From the NCBI GenBank assembly GCA_900538365.1, contig UPXT01000005.1, positions 1 to 64,000 on the forward strand: a DNA stretch of 64,000 nt, read 5' to 3'. Position 1 is the first letter of the stretch. Every line of letters starts with the position of its first letter. Shown here in pieces: positions 1 to 8,274 of this stretch. The stretch is from an uncultured Acidaminococcus sp. Lineage in GTDB: Bacteria > Bacillota > Negativicutes > Acidaminococcales > Acidaminococcaceae. Below the pieces are notes generated by a model, which searched no databases, was not told the origin of the DNA, and was given only the letters and a program-made list of their open reading frames with translations. A program made the translations under genes and the position numbers.

Positions 1-64
1 CCCTTTATTTTGCAAGGACTATTTTTCCCTACCGAGAAACATTTTACGCTTAGGAATATGAAAA

Positions 65-88
65 GGCACCCGGCAAAAGCCGGGTGCC
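65..88 (-). terminator. Rho-independent terminator of the 2HCT transporter gene
   Basis: A perfect 10-bp stem GGCACCCGGC/GCCGGGTGCC with an AAAA/TTTT loop, followed on the minus strand by a short T run. It lies 20 bases beyond the stop codon of the transporter at 108-1415. Confidence 0.8.
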
Positions 89-107
89 TAGGACTCAGCA
101 AAACAAG

Positions 108-1415
108 TTATTTTCCAATCATGGAACCAAACAGGACGGATCCCAAGATGAGGACAATCCCGCCGCCAAGACGGGAAGAAAGCTGGGAATAAGCAATCAG
201 TCCCATCCGGTGGGAGGCCCCCAATACGGCAAGGTCTCCTGATCCGCCGCGGTTTGCCATGCAAAGGCCAGCCGTGATGGCCGAATCAATCGGGTAGAAA
301 CCAACCCACTGCCCGACGATGGCAGAACCCAAAATGGCGCCAACAACGATAAGGAAAGAAATGACGACGTTACTCAGCGTAATGGTCGCCATCAATTGGT
401 TGAGGTCCGTATCCGCCCCAACGCCGACCATGATGGTAAGGACAAGGCAGGAGCTCATGAAAGACTGCAGGCGTTTTGCAGCGGCCTTGGTCTCTTGGGG
501 AACCCAGCCAAGCATGGCCAGGATTGTCACAACGACAATCATCCAAGCAAAAGGATGGATGGCCACCCCAAAGACCGTTGGCAAAAGGGATTTACCAAGG
601 AGGGTGCCAGCTGCATACAGGCTGATGGCCATAAAGAAAGCCCCGCCGATTTCCTTGATGGAAGGTACGGCATCATTTTTTTCCGCTTCGATATCAAGGC
701 CCTTCCGAATCAAGGTTGACCCGTCACCCGTCCAGGAAGGATGTTTGCGGCCGATTTGATCCAATACGGCCGCTGAAAGGATGGCAAAGATATTGGCAAT
801 GGTGAGGACCGTAATGGCAAAGGCATAATAATCAGAAGCCTTATGGCCTGTCACGCTTTCATAGATCTGGGAAAGCGGTACAGCCCCTGCGCCATTGCCG
901 CCGCCCATGATGGGAAGCACGTAGTTAAGAACAATCATGGAAGGAGAGATGCCAAAGAAAAAGCCTCCTACAATGCCCAAACAAGCGGCGCCGATAAGAC
1001 CGCCGAAGATGGCGGGAAGATACCCGGCAAAAGATTTGATGAGCAGTTTCTTTTCCAGTCCCAAAATGGAACCGCAGATCAAAAAGACGATAAAAAAGCT
1101 CAGAAAATCCGATTCATTCATCAAGTAGGAAACGGATTTCGCATATTGTTCCGGAATCAGATGATTGGTAAATAAATAGGCCGATGCCAGAAAAGACAGG
1201 ACAAGCCCGCCTCCTACGTAAGAATTCCAGAAGGGGATCCGTTCCCCGATTTCATTAAAGACGATACCCATGGCAAGCGTCAAGGCAAAACCGCCGGCAA
1301 GGTCAGTTGTCAAGGCTCCAGTCCATACCCCAGCAAAAATGATGACAATAAACCCTAAACAAAGGGGCCAGGTGAGCCCAAAGGGGCGAAATGACTTGAC
1401 ATTCTCATTTGACAT
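108..1415 (-). CDS. 2-hydroxycarboxylate transporter family protein (CitS/MaeN-like Na+ symporter)
   Basis: A 435-aa membrane protein with about eleven hydrophobic segments. It carries the two signature loops of the 2-hydroxycarboxylate transporter (2HCT) family: GGGNGAGAVPLSQ near residue 170 and CMANRGGSGDLAVLGA near residue 385. These form the re-entrant GGxG motifs of CitS/CimH/MaeN. Known members take up citrate, malate or lactate with Na+ or H+ or by exchange. Which substrate this one uses cannot be read from the sequence. The length matches the family (~440 aa). It has its own promoter (TTGACA-17-TATGAT) and terminator, so it is a single-gene unit. GltS was considered but the GGNG/GGSG loops fit 2HCT better. 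Confidence 0.85.
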   Translation of the reverse strand: MSNENVKSFRPFGLTWPLCLGFIVIIFAGVWTGALTTDLAGGFALTLAMGIVFNEIGERIPFWNSYVGGGLVLSFLASAYLFTNHLIPEQYAKSVSYLMNESDFLSFFIVFLICGSILGLEKKLLIKSFAGYLPAIFGGLIGAACLGIVGGFFFGISPSMIVLNYVLPIMGGGNGAGAVPLSQIYESVTGHKASDYYAFAITVLTIANIFAILSAAVLDQIGRKHPSWTGDGSTLIRKGLDIEAEKNDAVPSIKEIGGAFFMAISLYAAGTLLGKSLLPTVFGVAIHPFAWMIVVVTILAMLGWVPQETKAAAKRLQSFMSSCLVLTIMVGVGADTDLNQLMATITLSNVVISFLIVVGAILGSAIVGQWVGFYPIDSAITAGLCMANRGGSGDLAVLGASHRMGLIAYSQLSSRLGGGIVLILGSVLFGSMIGK

Positions 1416-1502
1416 AAACCCTCATTCTCCTTTACATTTCTTCTTTTCGCCTATTTTGAATAGACTTTACCTTAAATTATGATTAATTCAAGAGCGTTTT
1501 CT

Positions 1503-1531
1503 ATCATAGTCATATAAGGGCGGAATGTCAA
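1503..1531 (-). promoter_or_regulatory. Sigma-70 promoter of the 2HCT transporter
   Basis: On the minus strand TTGACA (1526-1531), a 17-bp spacer, then TATGAT (1503-1508). It gives an untranslated leader of about 85 bases before the ATG at 1415. Between this promoter and the hairpin at 1827 (1532-1826) I see no convincing gene. Confidence 0.75.
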
Positions 1532-1826
1532 ATCATTTACAATTCAGAATCTACCTGATGTTTTTCCATCGCAGTCAGGCGCTGTGTGCCGATAACAAAA
1601 GAAAGACCCCCTGTCGTCCCAGTCCCCTATCCGGCAGAAGATAGAAGGGCTGTTTTTAAGACGCCATGGAGTCATTTCATATAACGGCTGCAACAGGAAA
1701 GCGCTATGCCTAGCTTCTATCCAAAAACAGCTTTCCTGCCTGATGGAAGGAAACGAAGAAAAGCCCGCATCCCTTTCCGAAACAACAAGATTTCCCATTT
1801 GAGTGCAGAAAGCCGCCTTGTAAAGA

Positions 1827-1858
1827 GCGCCCTAGGTCTTTTCCTAGACCTAGGGCGC
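1827..1858 (-). terminator. Hairpin terminator after pqqD-like gene
   Basis: A 13-bp stem GCGCCCTAGGTCT/AGACCTAGGGCGC with a 6-base loop, 18 bases past the stop of the PqqD-like gene. The T tract that follows is short (TCTTT), so it may act as a terminator or an RNA-end stabiliser. Confidence 0.6.
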
Positions 1859-1876
1859 AGGCAAAGCAAGAGCCAA

Positions 1877-2218
1877 TCATTTTTTCCAGGTAATAAATTG
1901 CTGCTGGACCAGCATCTGCAAAAAAACAATCAAGCGTTCATAAAGGGGGTGGACCTGCTTCCCAAAGCGGCTTTCCATCATCTGGGCAAGGTCCCCCACA
2001 TTCTTTTTTTCATCCATGCTTAGCCAAAGGGCACTGCCAAAGGCATCAAGGTCAATATGGCTGACAGAAGGCCGGTTGAAAAAATCCTGTGCCAAGCGGG
2101 CAAAAAAACCACGATGCACCACATGAATCGTAACAAGGCCCATTTCATCCCGGGTCCATCGATACCCGCTGGCATGGCAAGGGATCCGGTCCAAGTAGTT
2201 TTCTTTTTCCTTTTCCAT
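1877..2218 (-). CDS. PqqD-family small protein
   Basis: A 113-aa protein with the PqqD fold pattern: W-x2-DEMG-x-VTIHVVHRG near residue 20, then IDLDAFGSALWLSMD near residue 56 and an FG...LIVFLQMLV helix at the end. PqqD-like proteins bind leader peptides for radical-SAM or other modifying enzymes, but many stand-alone copies have no known client. It lies 64 bases after the OPT transporter, with an SD (GGAGAAAGC) before its ATG, and probably belonged to the same transcript before the prophage split the transporter. No modifying enzyme or precursor peptide gene is nearby. Confidence 0.65.
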   Translation of the reverse strand: MEKEKENYLDRIPCHASGYRWTRDEMGLVTIHVVHRGFFARLAQDFFNRPSVSHIDLDAFGSALWLSMDEKKNVGDLAQMMESRFGKQVHPLYERLIVFLQMLVQQQFITWKK

Positions 2219-2282
2219 ATGCTTTCTCCAAAATCAAAGGCTGGATCTCCGTTATCTGCAGTCTGGCACCATATAAATGGGG

Positions 2283-3224
2283 TTAGGAACGGGATTTCCG
2301 GCCCTTCTGGCAAGCCGCGTAGATGGTCGCTACAAGCAGGGCAAACACGACAAGGCCGCCCACATTCCCCAGATTGATGGTTTTGGACATATCAAGGTCC
2401 AAATCCATGACGGCAAGGATGGCAAGTAAAATACCGACAAGCCCTTCCCCGGCAATCAGACCGGAACTATAGAGTACGCCGGACTGAACACAATTTGTTC
2501 TTTCCGCGGCATCAGCAAAGTTACGGGATTCCACATACCGACGCAGCAGCCCGCCCACCATAATGGGAGCCGACAGATGGATGGGAAGATAAACTCCAAT
2601 GGCCACTGCCAGAACAGGGATACCAAGGATCCACATGGCAAGGGAAAGGAATACACCGATAAGGACGAGATTCCAAGGCAGGTTCCCCAGCATGACCCCT
2701 TCAACCACCATTTTCATGAGCATGGCCTGCGGGGCGGGCAGCTCAGCAGAACCATAGCCCCAGGCAGAATTCAACAGATACATGATGCTGCCAATGGCAA
2801 TGGCTGAACAAATGACCCCAAGGATTTCCCCAATCTGCTGCTTCTTAGGCGTTGCACCCACAAGGAACCCCGTTTTAAGGTCCTGGGAAATATCCCCGGC
2901 AATGGCAGCCACGACACAGATGATGCCGCCGATGGAAATGGCCGTGACCATTCCCATGGCTCCGTCATTGCCCGTATTCTTGAGCAGTAAGGTGGAAACC
3001 AGGAGGGTAGCAATGGCCATTCCGGAAACAGGATTGTTGGATGATCCGATCAGTCCGACCATGCGGGAAGAGACGGTCGCAAAGAAAAAGCCAAAAATAG
3101 CAACAAGCAGGGCCCCAAAAGCATTGAGCGGAATCATGGGAAGGGCCCACAGGGCAGCAATGATGAAGAGAATTCCTCCAATCAAGGTCTTCATGGACAG
3201 GTCCTGTTCCGTACGCAGGGTCTC
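2283..3224 (-). pseudogene. OPT-family oligopeptide transporter, C-terminal half (split by prophage)
   Basis: About 315 codons that encode the second half of an OPT transporter: LRTEQDL just before the first in-frame Met, then repeated hydrophobic segments, SSRMVGLIGSSNNPVSGM (the OPT family NPVSG signature) and GLIAGEGLVGI. The reading frame continues upstream of the Met at 3194 through E-T-L-R-T-E-Q-D-L-S until it meets a TGA at 3231-3233, in phage-derived sequence. The N-terminal half is at 56221-57195. Together they give ~640 residues, the usual size for a prokaryotic OPT protein. The fragment is unlikely to be functional alone. Its transcription would depend on phage read-through, which the terminator at 3320-3365 should block. 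Confidence 0.92.
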
Positions 3225-3248
3225 AACAGGTCATGTAATTGATACAAT
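3222..3248. other. attL: left phage-host junction
   Basis: Host OPT coding sequence runs up to CTC (3222-3224). Phage sequence follows with the arm ATTGATACAAT at 3238-3248, the inverted copy of the arm at attR (56215-56225). Rejoining the phage ends through CTC puts the two arms symmetrically, 30 bp apart, about the size of a serine-integrase attP. The alternative core that keeps the OPT gene in frame is AC at 3226-3227 and 56246-56247. Confidence 0.65.
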
Positions 3249-3319
3249 GGAACGATAGCGGGGATTTTGAACACCCCCGTGTGCAAAGAAAATATTATTT
3301 AAATCGGCACATAAAAAAA

Positions 3320-3365
3320 CGTGAACTCATGATAATATTTACTCATAAGTTCACGGCTTTTAATT
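3320..3365. terminator. Bidirectional terminator at the left prophage end
   Basis: A 12-bp stem, CGTGAACTCATG (3320-3331) with CATAAGTTCACG (3344-3355), one mismatch, with A7 before it and GCTTTTTAATT after it, so it can stop transcripts in both directions. It separates the phage gene at 3489 from the host OPT fragment. The rest of 3249-3488 holds no gene that I can support. Confidence 0.75.
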
Positions 3366-3488
3366 ATTCCTATTCTTTGCAAAATCGCTATGCTACCAGA
3401 CAGATATCATTCAGTTCATCATTAGACATTCTTTGACTAGGCTGTTACAACAGAATTTTTCCTGCCTATGTTTAATGACCTTTTTAAG

Positions 3489-4202
3489 CTATTCCGGTAG
3501 GCCCCAATTCCGGTTAGCATCGTTTCTTCTATTCTCACTATAAAGGCTAGGTTTACATAATCTTTGACGTTCTCCTTTCGAGTCAATCCAGCTAAATGTT
3601 ACTTCTGAATCATGTGTTTTCCCCGAATTACTCTGATAAACAGAGACAGACTTTTTAACTTCAATACCATCCAGAATCATCGTTTTACATCCACGAAATG
3701 CACCGAATTTACGATAAAACACACTGTCTAACAAAGAATATGAAAAATCGTCTTCTTTGATTTTATCAGGATTTTCAATAAGATATTTTTTTCGTTCATC
3801 TTCCCGTCTAATTCTGTCAGCTTCTTTTTTAAAGGCACTTTCTTTATCAATGTACGCCTGCAACGTTGTTGATTCAGCTATACTTTTTCCCTTATGCATG
3901 ACTAAATCTCCGTTTCGATACAGTTTCATAAGGACTTTAGCTCCTTGGGGGCTTATTCTTATCGTAGTTCCGTAAAAAGACAGCACCTCTATATGAATAG
4001 ATTCGTATTCCTCTTGTGATAATTTCGTTTCACCAACACGATAACCGAAATCTGATATCTCCATAGAACCAGGTACATAGCTTATTTCCAAGGCATCGTC
4101 AATTAATTTTTTTGATTTGTTGGGCATAACCCCTGGTAAACATTTCAATGCCTCTACCAACGTCATGTATTTTTTTGCCACTGCTTCTTCGTATAAGTCC
4201 AT
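3489..4202 (-). CDS. Unknown 237-aa protein beside the integrase
   Basis: I do not recognise this protein. The ATG at 4202 is preceded by GGAGG at a good distance, and an extended -10 promoter lies at 4240-4245, so a longer upstream reading frame is not the gene. The protein is charged and soluble, with no signal peptide or membrane segment. It has a helical lysine/glutamate-rich middle (residues ~135-165, ADRIRREDERKK) and a C-terminal part rich in beta-type patterns (GAFRGCKTMILDGIEV, SEVTFSWIDSKGERQRL). It is the last gene before attL, is AT-rich compared with the tail genes, and has its own promoter and terminator. That is typical of lysogenic-conversion or immunity cargo. Confidence 0.6.
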   Translation of the reverse strand: MDLYEEAVAKKYMTLVEALKCLPGVMPNKSKKLIDDALEISYVPGSMEISDFGYRVGETKLSQEEYESIHIEVLSFYGTTIRISPQGAKVLMKLYRNGDLVMHKGKSIAESTTLQAYIDKESAFKKEADRIRREDERKKYLIENPDKIKEDDFSYSLLDSVFYRKFGAFRGCKTMILDGIEVKKSVSVYQSNSGKTHDSEVTFSWIDSKGERQRLCKPSLYSENRRNDANRNWGLPE

Positions 4203-4239
4203 TTTCCGCGTCCTCCATTTATCGGCTGTTCTTCCAATT

Positions 4240-4262
4240 ATTATATCATAGGCTAGAAAATA
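4240..4262 (-). promoter_or_regulatory. Extended -10 promoter for the 237-aa gene
   Basis: Minus strand TG-A-TATAAT with TATAAT at 4240-4245 and no good -35. It lies about 38 bases upstream of the ATG at 4202, past the terminator of the recombinase genes. Confidence 0.5.
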
Positions 4263-4271
4263 ACACGAAAA

Positions 4272-4311
4272 ATCGGCCATAATCAAGTTAAATCTACTGA
4301 TTATGACCGAT
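4272..4311 (-). terminator. Terminator of the recombinase operon
   Basis: A 14-bp stem with one mismatch (ATCGGCCATAATCA with TGATTATGACCGAT) followed on the minus strand by TTTTT. It begins 8 bases after the stop codon of the first recombinase. Confidence 0.85.
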
Positions 4312-4318
4312 AGTTCCT

Positions 4319-5887
4319 TTATGCTTTGATTTCTGTCCCGTCTTTGAAGGTTACCCGAATGTCTTCTTTGCTGTAAACGGTGATGAAGTCTACCAGACTG
4401 CACCATAGCCTTTCGTCAAAAGTCTTGATGAGTTCCTGCTCCTGAAGGTCTTTGATGAAGCTCTCCAGCTGCCGGCTACTGGCGATGCGCCGTTTCATGG
4501 CAGCACAAGCCTGATCATACTTCTTCTTCGTTTCTTCATAACGGCTGACCAGCTCATTGTACTTCCTGCTATATTCTTCCTGGTTCTGCGCCACCCGGGC
4601 GTTCTCGGCAATGAGCTGCTGCACCTGGTCAGCCAGCATATTCAGGTCCAATTCCAACGCATCACGTTCTTTTTCCAGAGAACCGGTATCCGTGAGCCGT
4701 TGCTTCAACACGACGATATTGCTGAGGATTTCTTCCTTGTTGCCAATAAGCTGGTTAACGGCTTGGACGAAGGCATCTTTGATTTCGTTCTCCGTCAGAT
4801 GTGGCGTCTTACAATGGTTCCTGAATTTATCGTTGCAGCGGTAGATGGTCCTGCGGTACTTATCTTTCGAATGCCAGACCTTAGCGCCGTACCAGCCGCC
4901 GCAGTCTCCACATTTGATTTTGCTGGAAAAGATGGATACCCCGCTATAGCGTTTCTTCCCTTCCCGGCGTCGCTTGATTTCTTCCTGCACCCAGTCGAAT
5001 ACCTGAGGGCTGATGATGGCTTCGTGGTTGTGTTCCACATAGTACTGCGGCACTTCGCCCTCATTATCCTTGGTTTCCTTCGTCAGGAAATTGACGGTGA
5101 ACCGCTTCTGCAGCAAGGCATCGCCCTTATATTTCTCATTGGTCAGGATGCTCTCCACCGTTTTGGGGTACCATTTGCTCTTGCCAGCCGGTGTCTTCAG
5201 CCCTTGAGAGGTCAGCTCGCCTGCGATAGAGTGGAACGTATAGCCGTCCAGAAAAAGACGATATATCAGCTTCACCGTTTTGGCCTGTTCCTTATTGACT
5301 ACCAGATTGCCATCCGGCCCTTTGTCATAGCCCAGAAAATGCCTGTAGGGAACACTCACCTTGCCATCAGCGAACCGCTTCCGATGACCCCAGGTGACGT
5401 TTTCCGAGATGCTCCGGCTTTCTTCCTGTGCCAGGCTGCTCATGATGGTGATAAGGAGTTCGCCCTTGGCATCGAGCGTCCAGATGTTCTCCTTCTCGAA
5501 ATAAATCTCGATGCCTTTGTCCTTGAGCTTCCGCACTGTGGTCAGGCTGTCGACGGTGTTTCTGGCGAAGCGGCTGACCGATTTCGTAACGATGAGGTCA
5601 ATCTTCCCATCCATGGCATCTCTGACCATCCGCTTGAATCCATCCCGGTGACGGGTATTGGTGGCCGAGATGCCTTCGTCCGTATAGATGCCGACGAATT
5701 CCCAATCATCCCGTCCCCTAATATAGTTCGTATAATAATCGACCTGCGCTTCATAGCTGCTGATCTGGTCATCATGATCCGTGGAAACACGGGCATAGCC
5801 AGCCACTTTCCGCTTCTTCCGGCTGTTGATGGGAGCTGCTGTGAAGCGGCTGATGGTTGCTGGTATCGCTCTTACTGTTTTTGCCAA
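4319..5887 (-). CDS. Large serine recombinase 1 (integrase)
   Basis: 522 aa. The N-terminal resolvase domain (~residues 25-165) has the catalytic serine in GYARVSTD (Ser35), EGISATNTRHRDGF, the SVSRFARN catalytic arginine region and SLAQEESRSISENV. A recombinase domain follows (~190-300), then a zinc ribbon (CGDCGGWYG...YRCNDKFRNHCKT, ~325-370) and a coiled coil (~385-470). This is the layout of phage integrases such as those of Bxb1 and TP901. Its start overlaps the end of recombinase 2 by 16 bases, so the two are translationally coupled. Either it or recombinase 2 made the insertion. Tandem recombinases suggest that they act together or divide integration and excision. Confidence 0.93.
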   Translation of the reverse strand: MAKTVRAIPATISRFTAAPINSRKKRKVAGYARVSTDHDDQISSYEAQVDYYTNYIRGRDDWEFVGIYTDEGISATNTRHRDGFKRMVRDAMDGKIDLIVTKSVSRFARNTVDSLTTVRKLKDKGIEIYFEKENIWTLDAKGELLITIMSSLAQEESRSISENVTWGHRKRFADGKVSVPYRHFLGYDKGPDGNLVVNKEQAKTVKLIYRLFLDGYTFHSIAGELTSQGLKTPAGKSKWYPKTVESILTNEKYKGDALLQKRFTVNFLTKETKDNEGEVPQYYVEHNHEAIISPQVFDWVQEEIKRRREGKKRYSGVSIFSSKIKCGDCGGWYGAKVWHSKDKYRRTIYRCNDKFRNHCKTPHLTENEIKDAFVQAVNQLIGNKEEILSNIVVLKQRLTDTGSLEKERDALELDLNMLADQVQQLIAENARVAQNQEEYSRKYNELVSRYEETKKKYDQACAAMKRRIASSRQLESFIKDLQEQELIKTFDERLWCSLVDFITVYSKEDIRVTFKDGTEIKA

Positions 5888-7644
5888 TTTCCACCACGCT
5901 CCTTTCGTAGGGCTTTCATCTGTTCACTCATCCGTTGCTTCCTCTCTGGAGTCCATCGTTTCTTCCCCAGCTGGCTCATGTATTTCTTATAAGCTTCCGT
6001 ATGGCGGGTTCCCTGCTTCTTCGGTTTCATCCATGGCGCAATCTGTATCCTGCCATCCTTGAAATGGATGGTAATCCTGTCTTTTGCCCCGGCTTCCATA
6101 AAGTCGATTTCTTTCCGGAAACGGTCGCCATCAAAAGCTTCCAGCCCCATGGCATCAGCGGCAATCTTCATCAGGTCTTCCTCGCGGACGCTGAGAGAAC
6201 TGCACTTGCCACCCTGGCCACAGCGCCAGTGTACGGTGATGCCGTGTTTCTTTCTTTGCTTGCATCGCCGGAAGGCGTGGCCGCATACGGCACAGCGCAC
6301 CCGGGTCGTAAAAGGCGAGAACCGGGTACCTTTTCCATTGGCCATATAGTTTCTCATCCAATCCCGCTGACGGTCCTTGTACTCATCGGTCCAGCAGTCT
6401 TTCTTTGCCGTCGATACCCAGTGCCGGGTGACTGTCCGGCCATCTTTCAAATAGAAAATCATTGTATGGTGTTCCGGTACCAGAATTTTTTCTACCCTGT
6501 CCAGAAACACTTGTTCATCGAATTCTTTTAGGCCGAGGACCGCAGCACATTCTTCATGCAGCACTTTGGCAGGAATAGCGCCTTTCATACTGCACTTGCA
6601 GTTCCGCACCTTATGTGACTGGCACACCCATACTTCTGCCCTGCTTCTGTCATGACGAATACTGTGGACGAAACTTTTGCCGCAGATACCGCACTTGATT
6701 TTCCCCGTGAAGCAGGAGGTATTCAACGCTTTATTGGCCAATGGACCCAGCTCACGCCGCCGTGCTATTTCCTGCTGCACGTAGTCGAACGTTGCTTTAT
6801 CGATAATGGCTTCATGGGTATTTTCGACGTAATACATCATCAGCTCCCCACGATTCTTCTTCCGATGCTTGGTGATGGGGTCTGTAATGTACTCCTTTTG
6901 TAACAGCAAGTTTCCTGTGTAGGTAATGTTGGTAAGAATCTTTTTAATATTCGAATCCAGCCATTGGCAGCCGTTCCGCGTCTTGATTCCCTCCGCAGCA
7001 AATTCCCGCTCTGTCTCCAGCCTGGACTTTCCATCAAGGAAATTCTGGAAGATGCGTTTGACAATAGCTGCTTCCGAAGGGATGATAACTAACTGGTCAC
7101 CCTTCCAGCGATAACCATAAATCCGGAAATGTCCATTGGGGATGCCCTTCTCGAATCGTTTCTTTACTCTCCATCTGACATTTTCGCTGATGGAACGGCT
7201 TTCTTCCTGGGCAAAGGATGCGAGGATGGTCATCATCAGTTCTCCATCCCCGCTCATGGTATGGATATTTTCTTTCTCGAACCAGACCTCGACGCCCTGC
7301 TCTTTCAGGCGTCGTACTGTCTGGAGAAGGTCGACCGTATTCCGGGCAAACCGCTGGATGGATTTGGTGAGGATGATGTCGATTTTGCCCGCTTCCGCAT
7401 CCTCCAGCATGCGCTGGAAATCCTGCCGCTTCTTGATACCCGTCCCAGAGATGCCGTAGTCCGCATAGACGCCGGCATATTCCCAGTCCGGGTTCTTCTG
7501 AATCAGGTTGCTATAATAGCTGACCTGCGCCGAAAGGGAATGCTGCATCCGCTCCGATTCCATGGAGACACGGGCATAGGCTGCGACTTTCTTGCGCTTC
7601 TTGATTATTGGTATGCTTTGTTCGATTTTACGGATAGTCCGCAT
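5872..7644 (-). CDS. Large serine recombinase 2, with two zinc ribbons
   Basis: 590 aa from the ATG at 7644, chosen because AAAGGAG precedes it; an upstream GTG would lie in the promoter. The resolvase domain has Ser27 in AAYARVSME, ...YGISGTGIKKRQDFQRM, SIQRFARNTVD and SFAQEESRSISENV. A recombinase domain and a zinc ribbon (CGICGKSF...CQSHKVRNCKC, ~320-355) follow. Unusually there is a second ribbon (CAVCGHAF...CGQGGKCSS, ~450-485), with an FKDG strand after each, and a basic tail. Most phage integrases have one ribbon, so the C-terminal DNA-reading part seems duplicated. Its promoter has a near copy of the att arm sequence, which suggests self-regulation. Confidence 0.92.
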   Translation of the reverse strand: MRTIRKIEQSIPIIKKRKKVAAYARVSMESERMQHSLSAQVSYYSNLIQKNPDWEYAGVYADYGISGTGIKKRQDFQRMLEDAEAGKIDIILTKSIQRFARNTVDLLQTVRRLKEQGVEVWFEKENIHTMSGDGELMMTILASFAQEESRSISENVRWRVKKRFEKGIPNGHFRIYGYRWKGDQLVIIPSEAAIVKRIFQNFLDGKSRLETEREFAAEGIKTRNGCQWLDSNIKKILTNITYTGNLLLQKEYITDPITKHRKKNRGELMMYYVENTHEAIIDKATFDYVQQEIARRRELGPLANKALNTSCFTGKIKCGICGKSFVHSIRHDRSRAEVWVCQSHKVRNCKCSMKGAIPAKVLHEECAAVLGLKEFDEQVFLDRVEKILVPEHHTMIFYLKDGRTVTRHWVSTAKKDCWTDEYKDRQRDWMRNYMANGKGTRFSPFTTRVRCAVCGHAFRRCKQRKKHGITVHWRCGQGGKCSSLSVREEDLMKIAADAMGLEAFDGDRFRKEIDFMEAGAKDRITIHFKDGRIQIAPWMKPKKQGTRHTEAYKKYMSQLGKKRWTPERKQRMSEQMKALRKERGGNWQKQ

Positions 7645-7665
7645 AAAATCAGCTCCTTTCGACAC

Positions 7666-7696
7666 TATATATCACTCTGTTTGATACAATTAGCAA
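7666..7696 (-). promoter_or_regulatory. Promoter of recombinase 2 (copy 1 of a shared promoter box)
   Basis: Minus strand TTGCTA (7691-7696), 19-bp spacer, extended -10 TG-A-TATATA (7666-7671). The 17 bases AGAGTGATATATAGTGT are identical to those in the amidoligase promoter at 36765. The spacer contains TTGATACAAT (7681-7690), which matches 10 of the 11 bases of the att arms. Confidence 0.7.
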
Positions 7697-7863
7697 GTAT
7701 ATAAGTCGCCTGAAAACGGCTGATATTTGTTGAGCATCTCCTGCTCGAAAGCCCAGTACTCCTTCTCGGTGATGAGTTTCTCCGCCAGCATCTTCCTTGC
7801 CAGATGCATCGTCACCTGGAAGGTTGCTTCATTATGAAACGTCCTTTTATCCGTGGTGACCAC
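7690..7863 (-). CDS. Small SHOCT-like protein of the recombinase cassette
   Basis: 57-58 aa from a GTG at 7863 that follows a run of G that can serve as SD. The sequence VVTTDKRTFHNEATFQVTMHLARKM leads into a short helical hairpin L-I-T-E-K-E-Y-W-A-F-E-Q-E-M-L, typical of SHOCT (short C-terminal) domains: a Leu/Ile-Glu-Glu-Tyr core. Small SHOCT proteins are commonly found directly upstream of tandem serine recombinases in Firmicute elements. The role is unknown, but an accessory or directionality function is plausible. It overlaps the HTH gene upstream by about 50 bases in another frame, and its 3' end overlaps the promoter of recombinase 2. Confidence 0.65.
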   Translation of the reverse strand: MVTTDKRTFHNEATFQVTMHLARKMLAEKLITEKEYWAFEQEMLNKYQPFSGDLYTC

Positions 7864-8240
7864 CCCCCAAATCGGTATTCGATATAACAGGCATGGGAGC
7901 AGAACTTCCGATGGCTGTTGCCGTAGACACTGAACTTTTTGCCGCAGTTCGGGCAGGTGAAAGTATAGACTGCCATCCGCTTCACCAGCTCCAGATGGGT
8001 ATTCCACCACTTGTTCCGGCAGGAATCCGAGCAGAACCGTTTCCGCTTTCGTCCAGGATTCTGTTCAATCGGCCTGCCGCACTGTTCACAGACCGATGCC
8101 GCCTTTTTCGTAACCAAGCTGTGCCGCCTACAGAACGATTTCACCGTATTGATGGAAATACCAACTGCTGCCGCAATCTGCCCGTACCCTGCCCCATCCC
8201 GGCGCAGGGCGATAATCTTTTGCTTCTGTTCATCCGTCAT
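7812..8240 (-). CDS. HTH protein with two treble-clef zinc ribbons, recombinase cassette
   Basis: 142 aa from the ATG at 8240 (SD GGAGG). Residues ~1-45 form a helix-turn-helix (MTDEQKQKIIALRRDGAGYGQIAAAVGISINTVKSFC) like sigma region 4 or transposase-type HTHs. Two zinc sites follow: CEQCG...FCSDSC near 55-80 and CPNCGKKF...FCSHAC near 100-120, the latter like MYM/FCS fingers. It is the first gene of the cassette and reads into the SHOCT gene. The same HTH begins the protein at 40429-40668, so the phage carries two relatives. It may be a DNA-binding regulator or excision factor. Its ribosome binding site lies inside a strong hairpin. Confidence 0.7.
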   Translation of the reverse strand: MTDEQKQKIIALRRDGAGYGQIAAAVGISINTVKSFCRRHSLVTKKAASVCEQCGRPIEQNPGRKRKRFCSDSCRNKWWNTHLELVKRMAVYTFTCPNCGKKFSVYGNSHRKFCSHACYIEYRFGGWSPRIKGRFIMKQPSR

Positions 8241-8249
8241 TAAGGACAC

Positions 8250-8274
8250 CTCCTGAAAATTTAGCTTTCAGGAG
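8250..8274 (-). promoter_or_regulatory. Hairpin that hides the ribosome binding site of the HTH gene
   Basis: A perfect 9-bp stem (CTCCTGAAA/TTTCAGGAG, 7-base loop) contains the GGAG of the SD for the gene starting at 8240. It begins only about 10 bases upstream of the ATG, in a leader of about 25-30 bases. Confidence 0.6.

Noticed and set aside
108..1415. GltS-type glutamate transporter
   Set aside because: The GGGNGAG and NRGGSGD loops fit the 2-hydroxycarboxylate family better.
1544..2023. Small ORFs between the 2HCT and PqqD-like genes
   Set aside because: No SD, overlap hairpins and each other, atypical composition.
4700..5992. 430-aa plus-strand ORF
   Set aside because: Antisense to recombinase 1 with no SD and no family pattern; produced by codon bias on the opposite strand.
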